Source of the DNA: Neptunicoccus sediminis
GTDB lineage: Bacteria; Pseudomonadota; Alphaproteobacteria; Rhodobacterales; Rhodobacteraceae
Direction: 5' to 3'
Assembly: GCF_001719615.1 (NCBI RefSeq)
Contig: NZ_MDVX01000012.1
Location: forward strand, 124,001-188,000
Length of the DNA: 64,000 nucleotides
Shown: positions 43,695-52,488 of the stretch, piece by piece
Numbering within the stretch: position 1 is the first letter of the stretch
Layout: each line of letters begins with the position of its first letter
Translations under genes and position numbers: made by a program
Notes under the pieces: generated by a model
Database searches by the model: none
Seen by the model: only the letters and a program-made list of their open reading frames with translations
What the model was told of the DNA's origin: nothing

Positions 43695-44600
43695 ATGGAC
43701 CTCTGGATACCCGTTACCATCGGCGCAGCGTTCAGCCAGAACCTGCGCTTTATGCTGCAAAAACATCTGAAAGCCACTGGGTTAAGCACAACTGGCGCGA
43801 CCTTCGCGCGGTTTCTGTTTGCTGCGCCGCTCGCTGCGGCGCTGTTGTGGGCGCTGGTACAGGCCAACGGCTGGCATATCCCCGACATGCCGCCCCGTTT
43901 CTTCCTGTTCGCAGGGATTGGCGGTGTGGCGCAGATCATTGCGACCATGTGTGTGGTCGCCCTGTTTTCGCGCCGCAACTTTGCCGTGGGCATTACGTTC
44001 AAGAAAACCGAGACCATTCAAACTGCGCTGATCGGTGTAATCATACTGGGTGAGGGGATTTCCGGTTCTGGCCTGCTGGCCATTGTTATCGGTCTGGTCG
44101 GGGTGATCCTGCTGTCCGACCCGCCGCAGAATGCGGGCAGCGGTGGCTGGAGGCGCTATTTCAACGGGGCGGCGGGGCTCGGGCTGGCCTCCGGTGCGCT
44201 GTTTGGCGTGTCCGCAATCGGGTATCGCGGGGCATCCCTGTCCTTGGGGGAGGCACACTTTCTATTACGCTCGGTCTTTACCTTGATGTGTGTGACAACC
44301 TTTCAGACTGTTATCATGGCTTTGTGGCTGGCCATGCGCGATCGCGGCGAAATCGCCAAAGTCCTGCGCCACTGGCGGATTACGGCTTTGGTGGGACTGT
44401 CCGGAATGATCGGTTCGCTCGGCTGGTTTACGGCCTTTACCTTGCAGAATGCGGCCTATGTAAAGGCGCTGGGGCAGGTGGAGCTGCTCTTTTCCTTCAT
44501 GGCCTCAGCACTGTTTTTCAAAGAGAAAACCACTGCAAGGGAACTGGCAGGGATCGGCTTTGTGGTACTGTCAATTCTGGTGCTTGTGCTGTTTTTATGA
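43695..44600 (+). CDS. DMT-family (EamA) membrane transporter
   Basis: A 301-residue protein with ten predicted membrane segments in two halves (LWIPVTIGAAFSQNLRFMLQKHLK, IIATMCVVALFSRRNFAVGITFKKTETIQTALIGVIILGE, FTAFTLQNAAYVKALGQVELLFSFMASALFF). This type belongs to the EamA-like family with unknown substrate. It is followed convergently by the LytTR gene, 12 bases away. Confidence 0.87.
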   Translation: MDLWIPVTIGAAFSQNLRFMLQKHLKATGLSTTGATFARFLFAAPLAAALLWALVQANGWHIPDMPPRFFLFAGIGGVAQIIATMCVVALFSRRNFAVGITFKKTETIQTALIGVIILGEGISGSGLLAIVIGLVGVILLSDPPQNAGSGGWRRYFNGAAGLGLASGALFGVSAIGYRGASLSLGEAHFLLRSVFTLMCVTTFQTVIMALWLAMRDRGEIAKVLRHWRITALVGLSGMIGSLGWFTAFTLQNAAYVKALGQVELLFSFMASALFFKEKTTARELAGIGFVVLSILVLVLFL

Positions 44601-44612
44601 AGCTTTAGCGGG

Positions 44613-45404
44613 TCAGATCATTCCTGCGGCGCGCAATTCGGGGCGGTAGCTGCGCGAAACCGGCACGTCAGCACCATCGGACATCCGCAACCAGACCTTG
44701 CGATCCCGTTTGATCACGCCCGTCACTTCAGCGAAATTCACCCAGTGGGAGCGATGTACTTGCGACCCGTCAAAGCTCTCAAGCATCTGGGTCGCATCTG
44801 ACAGGCGCATCAACAACAGTTTCGGCCCTTTTTCGGTGTGCACCTCGACATAGTGGTCGGCACTTTGCATCCGCACCAGTTTGCTGCCCGCATCCGGCCC
44901 GAGCTTGCGCAGGATCATCCGTGCCGCCTGTGTGCTGCCGCCGTGGGTAAACTGCTCGCGCACGATATTACTGCCGCGAATAATGAAGAAAAACACGGGC
45001 ATCAAAAAGATTCCCACCATCATATTCAGCAGATACCAGCGCAAGTCTGCACGGGAGAGGGCGCTGCCCGACACATCCACCGCAATCAGCGCGAGCCCGA
45101 GGCTCAGCGCGCCGGCCACCACACAGATCAGCGAAAGCGCTGCGATGCGCTTTACCACCGGGCTGTCAGGGTAAATCCGCGTCAGCGTAAGAAATCCCAA
45201 GCGATACAGAGGGTAGACAATCAGGATACACATCAGGATTACGGCTATATTCTTCAACGACACCGGCGATTGCGAAGACAGCATCGGCGGCAGGGCGTTC
45301 AAAACGATGAGAACCGTGTAAAGGCAACTCGCCAGCCACATTACAGCCGGCAGCGCGTGCAGCACATTTCTGTCCCGACCGGAGAAAATGATGTGAATAT
45401 TCAT
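44613..45404 (-). CDS. Membrane-anchored LytTR DNA-binding regulator
   Basis: The 263-residue protein has four hydrophobic segments in the first 150 residues and a C-terminal LytTR domain from about residue 168 (LVRMQSADHYVEVHTEKGPKLLLMRLSDATQMLESFDGSQVHRSHWVNFAEVTGV). There is no receiver domain, so activity is probably controlled through the membrane part rather than by phosphorylation. Phased direct repeats about 150-225 bases upstream may be its own sites. Confidence 0.9.
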   Translation of the reverse strand: MNIHIIFSGRDRNVLHALPAVMWLASCLYTVLIVLNALPPMLSSQSPVSLKNIAVILMCILIVYPLYRLGFLTLTRIYPDSPVVKRIAALSLICVVAGALSLGLALIAVDVSGSALSRADLRWYLLNMMVGIFLMPVFFFIIRGSNIVREQFTHGGSTQAARMILRKLGPDAGSKLVRMQSADHYVEVHTEKGPKLLLMRLSDATQMLESFDGSQVHRSHWVNFAEVTGVIKRDRKVWLRMSDGADVPVSRSYRPELRAAGMI

Positions 45405-45824
45405 GGGTTGGCCCGTTTTGCAGGGATTTTCGTGGTTTACCCCATGATGAAAGAGGAATCAGGCGGAAATGTGTCAGCTGCGGGGCGGTGCTGTGGCCAG
45501 TCTATGGCTGACGTTAGACGCTGCGTGAATGGTACAGGTCGAAACAAGGGGGTGCATTTCACGAAGCGCCAATTTGAATTTTCAAAACCACTGTGCATTT
45601 GGCGAAGAATATGTGTCGTTTCGCGAATACAGGCTGGAAAACAAGGGTTTTTGAAGCGATAAACATTCTCGACTTCAGGGCGCAAGCTGCCCACCTCCAG
45701 GTCAGTCAGGTGCACCGCACCGGTTGTGATGATCAGGCCCCGTTTCACTGACAGCGGCCACATGACCACAACGCGCATCGCTAAGGCAGCACGCTCGTCC
45801 CGTGCTTCTTCTGCGATACTGACG
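45405..45824. other. Gene-free stretch upstream of the LytTR gene
   Basis: About 420 bases with no gene I can support. Frames on both strands are open but have no ribosome site or recognisable sequence. It contains three or four phased direct repeats (separate entry) and runs into a strong two-way terminator. It may hold the LytTR promoter and possibly a small RNA on the plus strand ending at 45868. Confidence 0.5.
45554..45629. repeat. Phased direct repeats upstream of the LytTR gene
   Basis: GCATTTCACGAAGC (45554), GCATTTGGCGAAGA (45595) and TCGTTTCGCGAATA (45616) share RTTTnnCGAA. A weak match lies at 45575. Start-to-start distances are 21, 20 and 21 bases, two helical turns, the spacing used by LytTR proteins on direct-repeat sites. 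Confidence 0.55.
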
Positions 45825-45868
45825 AAAAAAAACGCTCCCGGACATTGCCTCCCGGGAGCGTTTTTTTT
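45825..45868. terminator. Strong bidirectional intrinsic terminator
   Basis: A8-CGCTCCCGG and CCGGGAGCG-T8 enclose a short loop, so either strand ends in a U-run. The soe operon already has its own terminator 80 bases upstream, so this one may end a different transcript, possibly from the plus strand. Confidence 0.9.
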
Positions 45869-45941
45869 ATGTCCGGTGATCGCCGGTTGAGATGCGCCGT
45901 CCAGCCTCCCCCCCAAGCGAGTGTTCGGACCGCCTGCAGGC

Positions 45942-45980
45942 CAAAGAAAAGGCCCGCGCGGCGGATACCGTGCGGGCCTG
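45942..45980 (-). terminator. Intrinsic terminator of the soe operon
   Basis: On the minus strand GGCCCGCAC and GCGCGGGCC form a stem followed by TTTTCTTT, 25 bases after the soeC stop. Confidence 0.82.
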
Positions 45981-46002
45981 CAGGATTGGTTGTGGGGGCG
46001 GT

Positions 46003-46887
46003 TCAGGCGGCTCTGTGACGGTCGTAGTAAAGCGCCTGAACATGCTCTGCCTCTGCAAAGAACAACCAGCGGGCGGCAAAGACCCCGACCAGATGCAACA
46101 GCACGGCGACAAGGGCGCTGAGATGCCCCGGGGCGGTCAGTAGCAGCAAAAGGCAGGGCAGGACGCCAAGGCACAGCAGGGCAATCACACGAAGCTTGAA
46201 GGCGTGCTTGCGACCGACTTCATGGGCCATTTCCCGCAGCAGATAGTTTGTGCCGCTGTGGGGGCTTTCCAGCAGGCGAACCTTCCCCAGATGCCCGAGA
46301 CCCGTGGCCGCCTCGATCGTGCCTCCGGCCGCCGCCAGACGCCCGTCACCGATGGTCCAGTGGGCGTATTGCAGGATCATAAGCAGCACCATGAGACCAG
46401 CCGCCAGATAGACCTGACCGGACAACAGCGCACCGCCGGTCAGCGCATAGGCCAGAAACAGGACCGGCGTCAGCGGCTGGTTCCAGCGGGGTACAGTCTT
46501 TAACTGTCCGTAAATCATTGAGGTGCAATATACAGAGATCAGGCTGAGAATCGAACCGATGATCCCCACAACTGGCAGACGGAGGTCCAGAAAAATCAGA
46601 CAGGCGGCATAGATGCCCATGACGCATAACGACAGGACGGCGAACACGCCCTCACGGGACAACCAGCTGCTGCGCCACTGGGTGAATGCCTTTAGTGCGC
46701 GTTGCGGATTGCCAAGGTGGAAGGTGGATGCGACCAGCCCCCCAACGGCCAGCGCATAAGCGATGAAGAAGAAAATGAAGGCTGTCATGCCGGTGACATC
46801 GGGGACGTTTACCCCCAAAAAGGCCAGCAGACCAAAGCCGAGCCCCGACAGGGCGGTAAAAACGATGACAGAGGGTGCGGGATGCAT
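46003..46887 (-). CDS. soeC: Membrane anchor subunit of sulfite dehydrogenase (SoeC/DmsC family)
   Basis: A 294-residue membrane protein with eight hydrophobic segments and the DmsC-type STFHLGNPQRALKAFTQWRSSWLSREG. It should anchor the SoeAB catalytic unit to the cytoplasmic face and pass electrons to quinone. Its ATG overlaps the soeB stop (TGATG). The name Soe rests on the linked taurine genes and on the large subunit; a DMSO-reductase-like role is the alternative. Confidence 0.82.
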   Translation of the reverse strand: MHPAPSVIVFTALSGLGFGLLAFLGVNVPDVTGMTAFIFFFIAYALAVGGLVASTFHLGNPQRALKAFTQWRSSWLSREGVFAVLSLCVMGIYAACLIFLDLRLPVVGIIGSILSLISVYCTSMIYGQLKTVPRWNQPLTPVLFLAYALTGGALLSGQVYLAAGLMVLLMILQYAHWTIGDGRLAAAGGTIEAATGLGHLGKVRLLESPHSGTNYLLREMAHEVGRKHAFKLRVIALLCLGVLPCLLLLLTAPGHLSALVAVLLHLVGVFAARWLFFAEAEHVQALYYDRHRAA

Positions 46888-47672
46888 CAGATGGCCTCCA
46901 GTGCTTTGTCGAGCCAGCCCAGAAGACCCTTGGCTGATGTAGATGATGTGCCGGACGCGGTTTTGCCGTTGCCCGAGGTGTCCAGAAACGGGGCGAGGAT
47001 GTCTATATCACCGTCCGTTTGGATGTCCGCCTTCGGACGGGGTGGCAGATAACGGTTTACCGGCTTGGTGCCCTGTTCGGGGAACAAGGGAACTGCGCCC
47101 CGTTCCGCAGACATGCGGGACACATTGCTGTCGGGGTCCGCAAAATCCCCGAAGTGACGGGCGTTTGCAGGACAAGTGCGCACGCAGGCGGGTTCCCGGT
47201 CAATTTCGGGCAGGTTTTCGTTGTAGATACGGTCCACACAAAGGGTGCATTTCTTCATCACACCTTCGGCCGCATCCAGTTCCCGTGCGCCGTAAGGACA
47301 GGCCCAGGCGCAGAGGCCGCAGCCGATACAATCGGATTCGTTTACCAGAACGATCCCATCGTCCACGCGCTTGTAGCTCGCCCCTGTTGGACACACGGTA
47401 ACACAGGGCGCATCATCGCAGTGCAGGCAGGATTTGGGGAAGTGGACGGTCTGGGCCGGTTTGTCAGCGGCTTTCACCTCAAACGTATGAATGCGGTTCA
47501 GGAAAGTGCCAACAGGTTCCGCGCCATATGCGTCCTGATCCGACAGAGGTGCGCCATAGTTGGAGGTGTTCCATTCCTTGCAATTGATCACACAGGCATG
47601 GCACCCGACGCAAATGTCCAGATCAATGGCAAGGCCCAGTTTCTTATGGGTGGATTGGGGGAGGATGGTCAT
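46887..47672 (-). CDS. soeB: Four-cluster 4Fe-4S electron-transfer subunit (SoeB/DmsB family)
   Basis: A 261-residue ferredoxin-like protein with four cysteine groups: CVGCHACVINCKEWN, CLHCDDAPCVTVCPTGA, CIGCGLCAWACPYGAR and CTLC...CVRTCPANA. This gives four 4Fe-4S clusters that carry electrons between the molybdenum subunit and the membrane anchor. There is no signal peptide, consistent with a cytoplasmic enzyme. Its start overlaps the hydrolase stop (ATGA) and its stop overlaps soeC (TGATG). Confidence 0.88.
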   Translation of the reverse strand: MTILPQSTHKKLGLAIDLDICVGCHACVINCKEWNTSNYGAPLSDQDAYGAEPVGTFLNRIHTFEVKAADKPAQTVHFPKSCLHCDDAPCVTVCPTGASYKRVDDGIVLVNESDCIGCGLCAWACPYGARELDAAEGVMKKCTLCVDRIYNENLPEIDREPACVRTCPANARHFGDFADPDSNVSRMSAERGAVPLFPEQGTKPVNRYLPPRPKADIQTDGDIDILAPFLDTSGNGKTASGTSSTSAKGLLGWLDKALEAI

Positions 47673-48502
47673 TGTGAAACTCCAAGGGCGTTTGCTGCAA
47701 AGGCGGCAATCTCGTCGTTGAAACGGGCCGGATGTTCGGCAAAGGGTGCATGTCCGGTTTCGGGATATAGCGACAGGGTGCTATCGGGCAGGGCTTCCGC
47801 CGCGGCTTTGCCCACGGAAGGCAAAACAATGTCGTCCGCCTCGCCGTGGATCACCAATGCGGGTTTGGTAAACGCCTGCCAGCTTGGTCGGCAATCCCAA
47901 TCACCTGCAAACAGGGCGCGGCGCACCAGCGCGGGCACCAGCATATTGGCCGCAACGAGTGTCGCGTAGCTGGCCCTGTCGAGCGGTTTATAGGTACATT
48001 GTTCGACAAATTTTACAGTCGCGGGGATCAGACGGTTCTGATCGGACGTGTAAAGATCTCGGTTCAACGCAGGGCTGCCTTCCCCCATCATCCACGGCTC
48101 ACGGTGTTTGCCGATGGCAATGATACCGCCCACAAGGACAATCCCGCCGATGGCATCCTGACCGTGCGTGGCAAGATAGGAAGAAATCACCCGTGCGCCG
48201 TAGGACCAGCCGATCAGGACCGGATTTTTCAGGCCAAGCTCGGTGATCACGGCATAGATGTCGTTGGCCCAGAGCGTTTCATCGGTGTAATCTTCCACCT
48301 CCGAAGGCGTAACCGAACCGCCATGCCCGCGCAGATCAAACGCGACGACGCGGAATTTTTCGGCCAGCGGCGCTTGGGCCTTCCAGCAGATGTTATGCTG
48401 CGCCCAACCATGGATAAACAACAGGGTCGGTGCGTCTTCGGGGCCCTGATCCGTGACGTGGATCTTGCAGCCGCCCCCGCCGGAAACGTGGTGGGTGCGC
48501 AT
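47669..48502 (-). CDS. Alpha/beta hydrolase inside the soe operon
   Basis: The 277-residue protein has LLFIHGWAQHNICW (oxyanion region), FDLRGHGGS, the nucleophile elbow GWSYGA (GxSxG), the acid in IHGEADDIV and the His in ETGHAPF, a complete Ser-Asp-His set. The start at 48502 overlaps the soeA stop (TGATG) and its stop overlaps soeB (ATGA), so it is coupled to both. No role for a hydrolase in sulfite oxidation is known to me. It may act on an organosulfur ester or in enzyme maturation; both are guesses. Confidence 0.85.
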   Translation of the reverse strand: MRTHHVSGGGGCKIHVTDQGPEDAPTLLFIHGWAQHNICWKAQAPLAEKFRVVAFDLRGHGGSVTPSEVEDYTDETLWANDIYAVITELGLKNPVLIGWSYGARVISSYLATHGQDAIGGIVLVGGIIAIGKHREPWMMGEGSPALNRDLYTSDQNRLIPATVKFVEQCTYKPLDRASYATLVAANMLVPALVRRALFAGDWDCRPSWQAFTKPALVIHGEADDIVLPSVGKAAAEALPDSTLSLYPETGHAPFAEHPARFNDEIAAFAANALGVSQ

Positions 48503-51336
48503 CAGAAGTCTTCCCCGTAACGGATGTTCTTTGGTCCTTGTCCCACGGGGGATTTTTGCGGCGCAATGGCCGGTTCGGATTGCAGGTTGTCCGGTGTTGG
48601 CGCCTTGCGGATGTTCACCCGCAAGTCGTACCACGCGGCCTGACCCGTGACCGGATCAGAGTTGGACCAGCGCAATCCGTCCCCTTTTTGGGGTAGAAGT
48701 TCGTGGATCAAGTGGTTCAGAAGAAAGCCTTTTTTCGTTTCCGGCGCATCCTCGTCCAACGCCCAGGCACCCTTGCGCTTGCCAATGGCGTTCCACGTCC
48801 AGACGGTTTTCGGGTTCAGCGCGTCCATGCGGACCACTGGCACCTGAATTTCCCCGTGATGAGATTTCAAATAGGCCCAGTCACCTTCTTCAAACCCGTG
48901 CTGTTCCCAGATTTCGCCGGAGATATACAGTGGATTATGGCCGTGGATCTGACGCAGCCAGGCGTTTTGCGATCCCCAGGAATGGTACATGGCCGCCGGA
49001 CGCTGGGTCAGCGCGTGGATGGGGTATTCCTCTCCGTCCACAAGGGCTTCTTCAAAGGGTTGCCACCATGTAGGCAGCGGGTCCATCGCCATTTTCAGCT
49101 GGTCGCGCAGGTGATCGGGCGGCTGCAATTCGCCTTTGCCCTCGGCTGCCAGCCGGAATTTCTGCATCTGCTCGACATAGATGTTGAATGTATAAGGGGA
49201 GGGCGCATCAAAGATGCCGCGCTCCACTGCCCAGTCCTGATAGGCCTTGTTCCACGGCTTGTAGAACAACGCCTCTTCGGGGATGTGGTCCATGTAAAAG
49301 CCGCCGTTCTCAATGTAGCGGTCGATCTGATTGGGGTTTGGCGCACCCCGACCGGAGCCAGTTTCATCCTCGTCCCGCCACCCGGCCAGAGGTCCGACAC
49401 CGGGGCGGCGTTCGTGGTTCACGATGTAATCGGCGTAATCCTGATATTTGGCGCTGCCGTCCTCATTGGTGAAACCGGGCAGTTTCATCTTGGCACCAAG
49501 CTGGATCAGGGCGGATTGAAAGCCGCGCACATCGCGGTCCGGTTCCACCACCGGCCAGCGGATGCTGTCACACATGGCCTCGGCCTCGGAAATCGGGCGG
49601 TCCAGCAGAGAAATACAATCGTGCCGTTCTAGATAGGTGGTATCGGGCAGGATCAGGTCTGAAAAGGCAACCATTTCAGAGGAGTAGCTGTCGGAATAGA
49701 TAATGCGCGGGATGACATATTCGCCGTCCTCGGTCTTGTCCGTCAACATATCCATCACGCCGCGAGAATTCATCGAGGAATTCCACGACATATTCGCCAT
49801 ATACATGAACAACGTGTCGATCTTGTAGGGATCACCGGCATGGGCGTTGGAAATCACCATATGCATCATGCCGTGGGCGGACATGGGGTTTTCCCACGTA
49901 AACGCCTTGTCAATCCGCGCAGGTGTGCCATTTGCCTTAATCGCAAGGTCTTCGGGGCCTTGCGGAAAGCCCAGATGCGGCCCGTTCAGCGGGCTGTTGG
50001 CAACGGGTTTCGCGTGGGGGCGCGGATGGCCTGTGACGGGTTTGGGGTAGGGCGGCTTAAAGCGGAAACCGCCCGGAACCTCGACGCTGCCCAGCAGGAT
50101 TTGCAGCAGGTGCAGTGCACGACAGGTCTGGAACCCGTTGGAATGGGCCGAAATCCCGCGCATGGCGTGGAAGGCGACAGGGCGGCCGATCATCTTGTCA
50201 TGTTTTTCGCCGCGGAAATCGGTCCACGGCTGGTTGATGACGATTTCTTCCTCAAAGGCGGTGCGGGCCAGTTCAGCGGCCAGACGCCGAATGGTTTCGG
50301 GTTTGACGCCTGTACGCTCTGCCACGTTTTCCGGCGCGTAATCATCCACCAGATATTTCTCTGCCATCAGCTGGAAGGCGGGGCGGTAAAGCGTACCTTT
50401 GTGGGTGTAATCCGTGGCCAGTTCAGGTTTGACGCCTTGCTGGTCAAAGGGCAACGGTTCGCCGGTTGCACGGTCCAGCACCTGCGGTTTGCCGTCGTTA
50501 TCATAAAGAAACAGCCCGTGGTCGTCGGAAGCGGGGTCGCAATTCACCAGATAGGGCGCGTTGGTGTAGCGGACCAGATAGTCCAGATCCACCTTGCCCG
50601 CGGCAAGCAACTCGCGGATCAGGGACAGGATGAACAACCCGTCCGTGCCCGGTGTGATGCCAACCCATTCATCCGCAATCGCGTTATAGCCGGAGCGCAC
50701 GGGGTTCACGCCAACAATTTTGGCGCCCCGTTCCTTTAGGCGGGAGAGGCCCAGTTTGATCGGGTTGGAATCGTGATCCTCGGCCACGCCAAAGATCATG
50801 AACATCTTGGCCCGTTCCCAATCGGGCTGGCCAAATTCCCAAAAGGCGCCGCCCATCGTGTAGATTCCGGCAGCCGCCATATTAACCGAGCAGAACCCGC
50901 CGTGGGCGGCGTAATTCGGGGTGCCGAACTGTTGCGCCCAAAAAGACGTAAGAGACTGGGACTGGTCCCGTCCCGTGAAGAACGCCAGCTTCTCGGGATG
51001 TTTTTCCCGCAGCGGAGTCATCCAGTCCGATGCAATTTGAAAGGCTTCGTCCCAGCTGATTTCCTCAAATTCGCCCGACCCGCGCGGGCCGACCCGTTTC
51101 ATCGGCGCTTTAAGGCGCGCGGGGGAGTAATGCTGCATGATCCCCGCAGAGCCTTTGGCGCAAAGCACCCCACGGTTGATCGGGTGGTCGCGGTTGCCCT
51201 CTATGTATTTCACCTTGCCGTCCTGCATATGCACATTGATGCCGCAACGGCAGGCGCACATGTAGCAGGTGGTTTTGCGGATTTCGTCAGAAACCTTGGG
51301 GGAGGTATCCAGATCGGGTTGGATGTGTTTGTTCAT
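48502..51336 (-). CDS. soeA: Molybdopterin oxidoreductase, sulfite dehydrogenase large subunit (SoeA-like)
   Basis: A 944-residue member of the DMSO-reductase superfamily. It lacks a Tat signal, so it is cytoplasmic. The N terminus binds a 4Fe-4S cluster (Cys24, Cys27, Cys31, Cys59: TTCYMCACRCG...GVLCAKG). Pterin-binding segments include GRDQSQSLTSFWAQQFGTPNYA, FGVAEDHDSNPIKLG and, in the C-terminal domain, YISGEIWEQHGFEEGDW. The family and the adjoining taurine genes point to cytoplasmic SoeABC sulfite oxidation. GGAG precedes the ATG. The linked anchor and ferredoxin subunits follow after one hydrolase gene. Confidence 0.85.
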   Translation of the reverse strand: MNKHIQPDLDTSPKVSDEIRKTTCYMCACRCGINVHMQDGKVKYIEGNRDHPINRGVLCAKGSAGIMQHYSPARLKAPMKRVGPRGSGEFEEISWDEAFQIASDWMTPLREKHPEKLAFFTGRDQSQSLTSFWAQQFGTPNYAAHGGFCSVNMAAAGIYTMGGAFWEFGQPDWERAKMFMIFGVAEDHDSNPIKLGLSRLKERGAKIVGVNPVRSGYNAIADEWVGITPGTDGLFILSLIRELLAAGKVDLDYLVRYTNAPYLVNCDPASDDHGLFLYDNDGKPQVLDRATGEPLPFDQQGVKPELATDYTHKGTLYRPAFQLMAEKYLVDDYAPENVAERTGVKPETIRRLAAELARTAFEEEIVINQPWTDFRGEKHDKMIGRPVAFHAMRGISAHSNGFQTCRALHLLQILLGSVEVPGGFRFKPPYPKPVTGHPRPHAKPVANSPLNGPHLGFPQGPEDLAIKANGTPARIDKAFTWENPMSAHGMMHMVISNAHAGDPYKIDTLFMYMANMSWNSSMNSRGVMDMLTDKTEDGEYVIPRIIYSDSYSSEMVAFSDLILPDTTYLERHDCISLLDRPISEAEAMCDSIRWPVVEPDRDVRGFQSALIQLGAKMKLPGFTNEDGSAKYQDYADYIVNHERRPGVGPLAGWRDEDETGSGRGAPNPNQIDRYIENGGFYMDHIPEEALFYKPWNKAYQDWAVERGIFDAPSPYTFNIYVEQMQKFRLAAEGKGELQPPDHLRDQLKMAMDPLPTWWQPFEEALVDGEEYPIHALTQRPAAMYHSWGSQNAWLRQIHGHNPLYISGEIWEQHGFEEGDWAYLKSHHGEIQVPVVRMDALNPKTVWTWNAIGKRKGAWALDEDAPETKKGFLLNHLIHELLPQKGDGLRWSNSDPVTGQAAWYDLRVNIRKAPTPDNLQSEPAIAPQKSPVGQGPKNIRYGEDF

Positions 51337-51408
51337 GTTGTTCTCCGTTCCAAGTGTTATCCGGACTATTGTCCCGAAATTCCACCGGTTATTTGGAATA
51401 ATGTTTCG

Positions 51409-52347
51409 TCACGCACGGGTCAGGATCGCAGCCAGCGCAGCAGAGGCCAGTCGTGCGGCAGGGGGATCGGCGCGGGAGGTGAGCAGAACAGGGACTTTCG
51501 CCCCCATAACCACACCCGCAGCGCAACCGCCTGACAGGTAGACCAGTGATTTGAAAATGGCATTGCCCGAGACAATATCCGGCACCACAAGGCAATCCGC
51601 CTGACCCGCCACAGGGTCATCCTGCAACCCTTTGATTTTAGCGGCTTCCAGCGACAGCACGAGATCGAGCGCCAGTGGACCGGAAAAATCCGCATCCGCG
51701 ATTTCGCCCTTGGCCCAGTCGCAAAGCTCTGCCGCTTCCATTGAAGACGGCACAGAGGGAATGGCGCTTTCGGTGGCGGAGAGGAAGGCCACTTTGGGTC
51801 GCGCAATACCCCGCGCCCGTGCCAGTTTGACCACCGCCTGCACCGCGGACTGGCGGGTTTTAAGGTCCGGTGTCACATTCACAGCGGCATCCGAGATCAG
51901 CAGCGGCGTGTCATGGCCGGGCGGGGTGATGTGAAACACATGCACGAGACGCTCTGTGGTGCGCAAACCGCTATCCCGCGCCAGAACGCCCTTCATGAAC
52001 TGGTCGGTGTGCAGGTGCCCCTTCATCAGTACATCCGCCTGATCCGCACCGCAGAGCGCGGCGGCAACTGACGCGGCCTCGGCCTCTCCGGTGGTGTTGT
52101 GCAGGTCAAAGCCATAGATGTCCCAGCCCAGCGTTTCAGCCTCGGCGTGAATGGCGTCAGCCTCCCCGACGAAAACCGGCGTCATGATCCCGGCTTGGGA
52201 CGCCTCTTTCGCGGCCTGCATGGGCAGGGACGCACCGGCGCGCGCAATGGCCACACGGGGCGGCGTGCCTTTGGCGGCTTGTGCGATCAGGGTCGGGGGG
52301 CAATCGGGCGCTGTGCTGGACAGAAATGCAGAAGGTTTGCGGGTCAT
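51409..52347 (-). CDS. pta: Phosphate acetyltransferase
   Basis: A 312-residue protein of the phosphate acetyl/butyryltransferase family (RVAIARAGASLPMQAAKEASQAGIMTPVFVGEAD, VLMKGHLHTDQFMKGVL, LISDAAVNVTPDLKTR, GLQDDPVAGQADCLVVPDIVSGNAIFKSLVYLSGG). In sulfonate degradation Pta converts acetyl phosphate released by Xsc to acetyl-CoA. Xsc normally sits just before pta but is absent here. A strong two-way hairpin separates it from tauC. Confidence 0.9.
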   Translation of the reverse strand: MTRKPSAFLSSTAPDCPPTLIAQAAKGTPPRVAIARAGASLPMQAAKEASQAGIMTPVFVGEADAIHAEAETLGWDIYGFDLHNTTGEAEAASVAAALCGADQADVLMKGHLHTDQFMKGVLARDSGLRTTERLVHVFHITPPGHDTPLLISDAAVNVTPDLKTRQSAVQAVVKLARARGIARPKVAFLSATESAIPSVPSSMEAAELCDWAKGEIADADFSGPLALDLVLSLEAAKIKGLQDDPVAGQADCLVVPDIVSGNAIFKSLVYLSGGCAAGVVMGAKVPVLLTSRADPPAARLASAALAAILTRA

Positions 52348-52436
52348 CGGAATCCTCGGGGCTTGGGGTAACTATATCAGTTATAAACGGAAAATTGCTT
52401 AGGGCCAGATGTTCGCGCGGATAGGGCCAAAATGCG

Positions 52437-52461
52437 AAAGGCCCCGATTTTCGGGGCCTTT
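52437..52461. terminator. Hairpin between tauC and pta
   Basis: A perfect 11-bp stem AAAGGCCCCGA/TCGGGGCCTTT, 28 bases after the tauC stop. T-rich ends on both strands suggest it stops tauABC transcription before pta. Confidence 0.8.
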
Positions 52462-52488
52462 GCGAAAGTTTCGTAGCGGGAAGGCGGG

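Noticed and set aside
45437-46174. 245-codon minus-strand frame over the soeC end and the gene-free region
   Set aside because: It reads through two strong terminators and the real soeC end in another frame, and its composition is random-looking.
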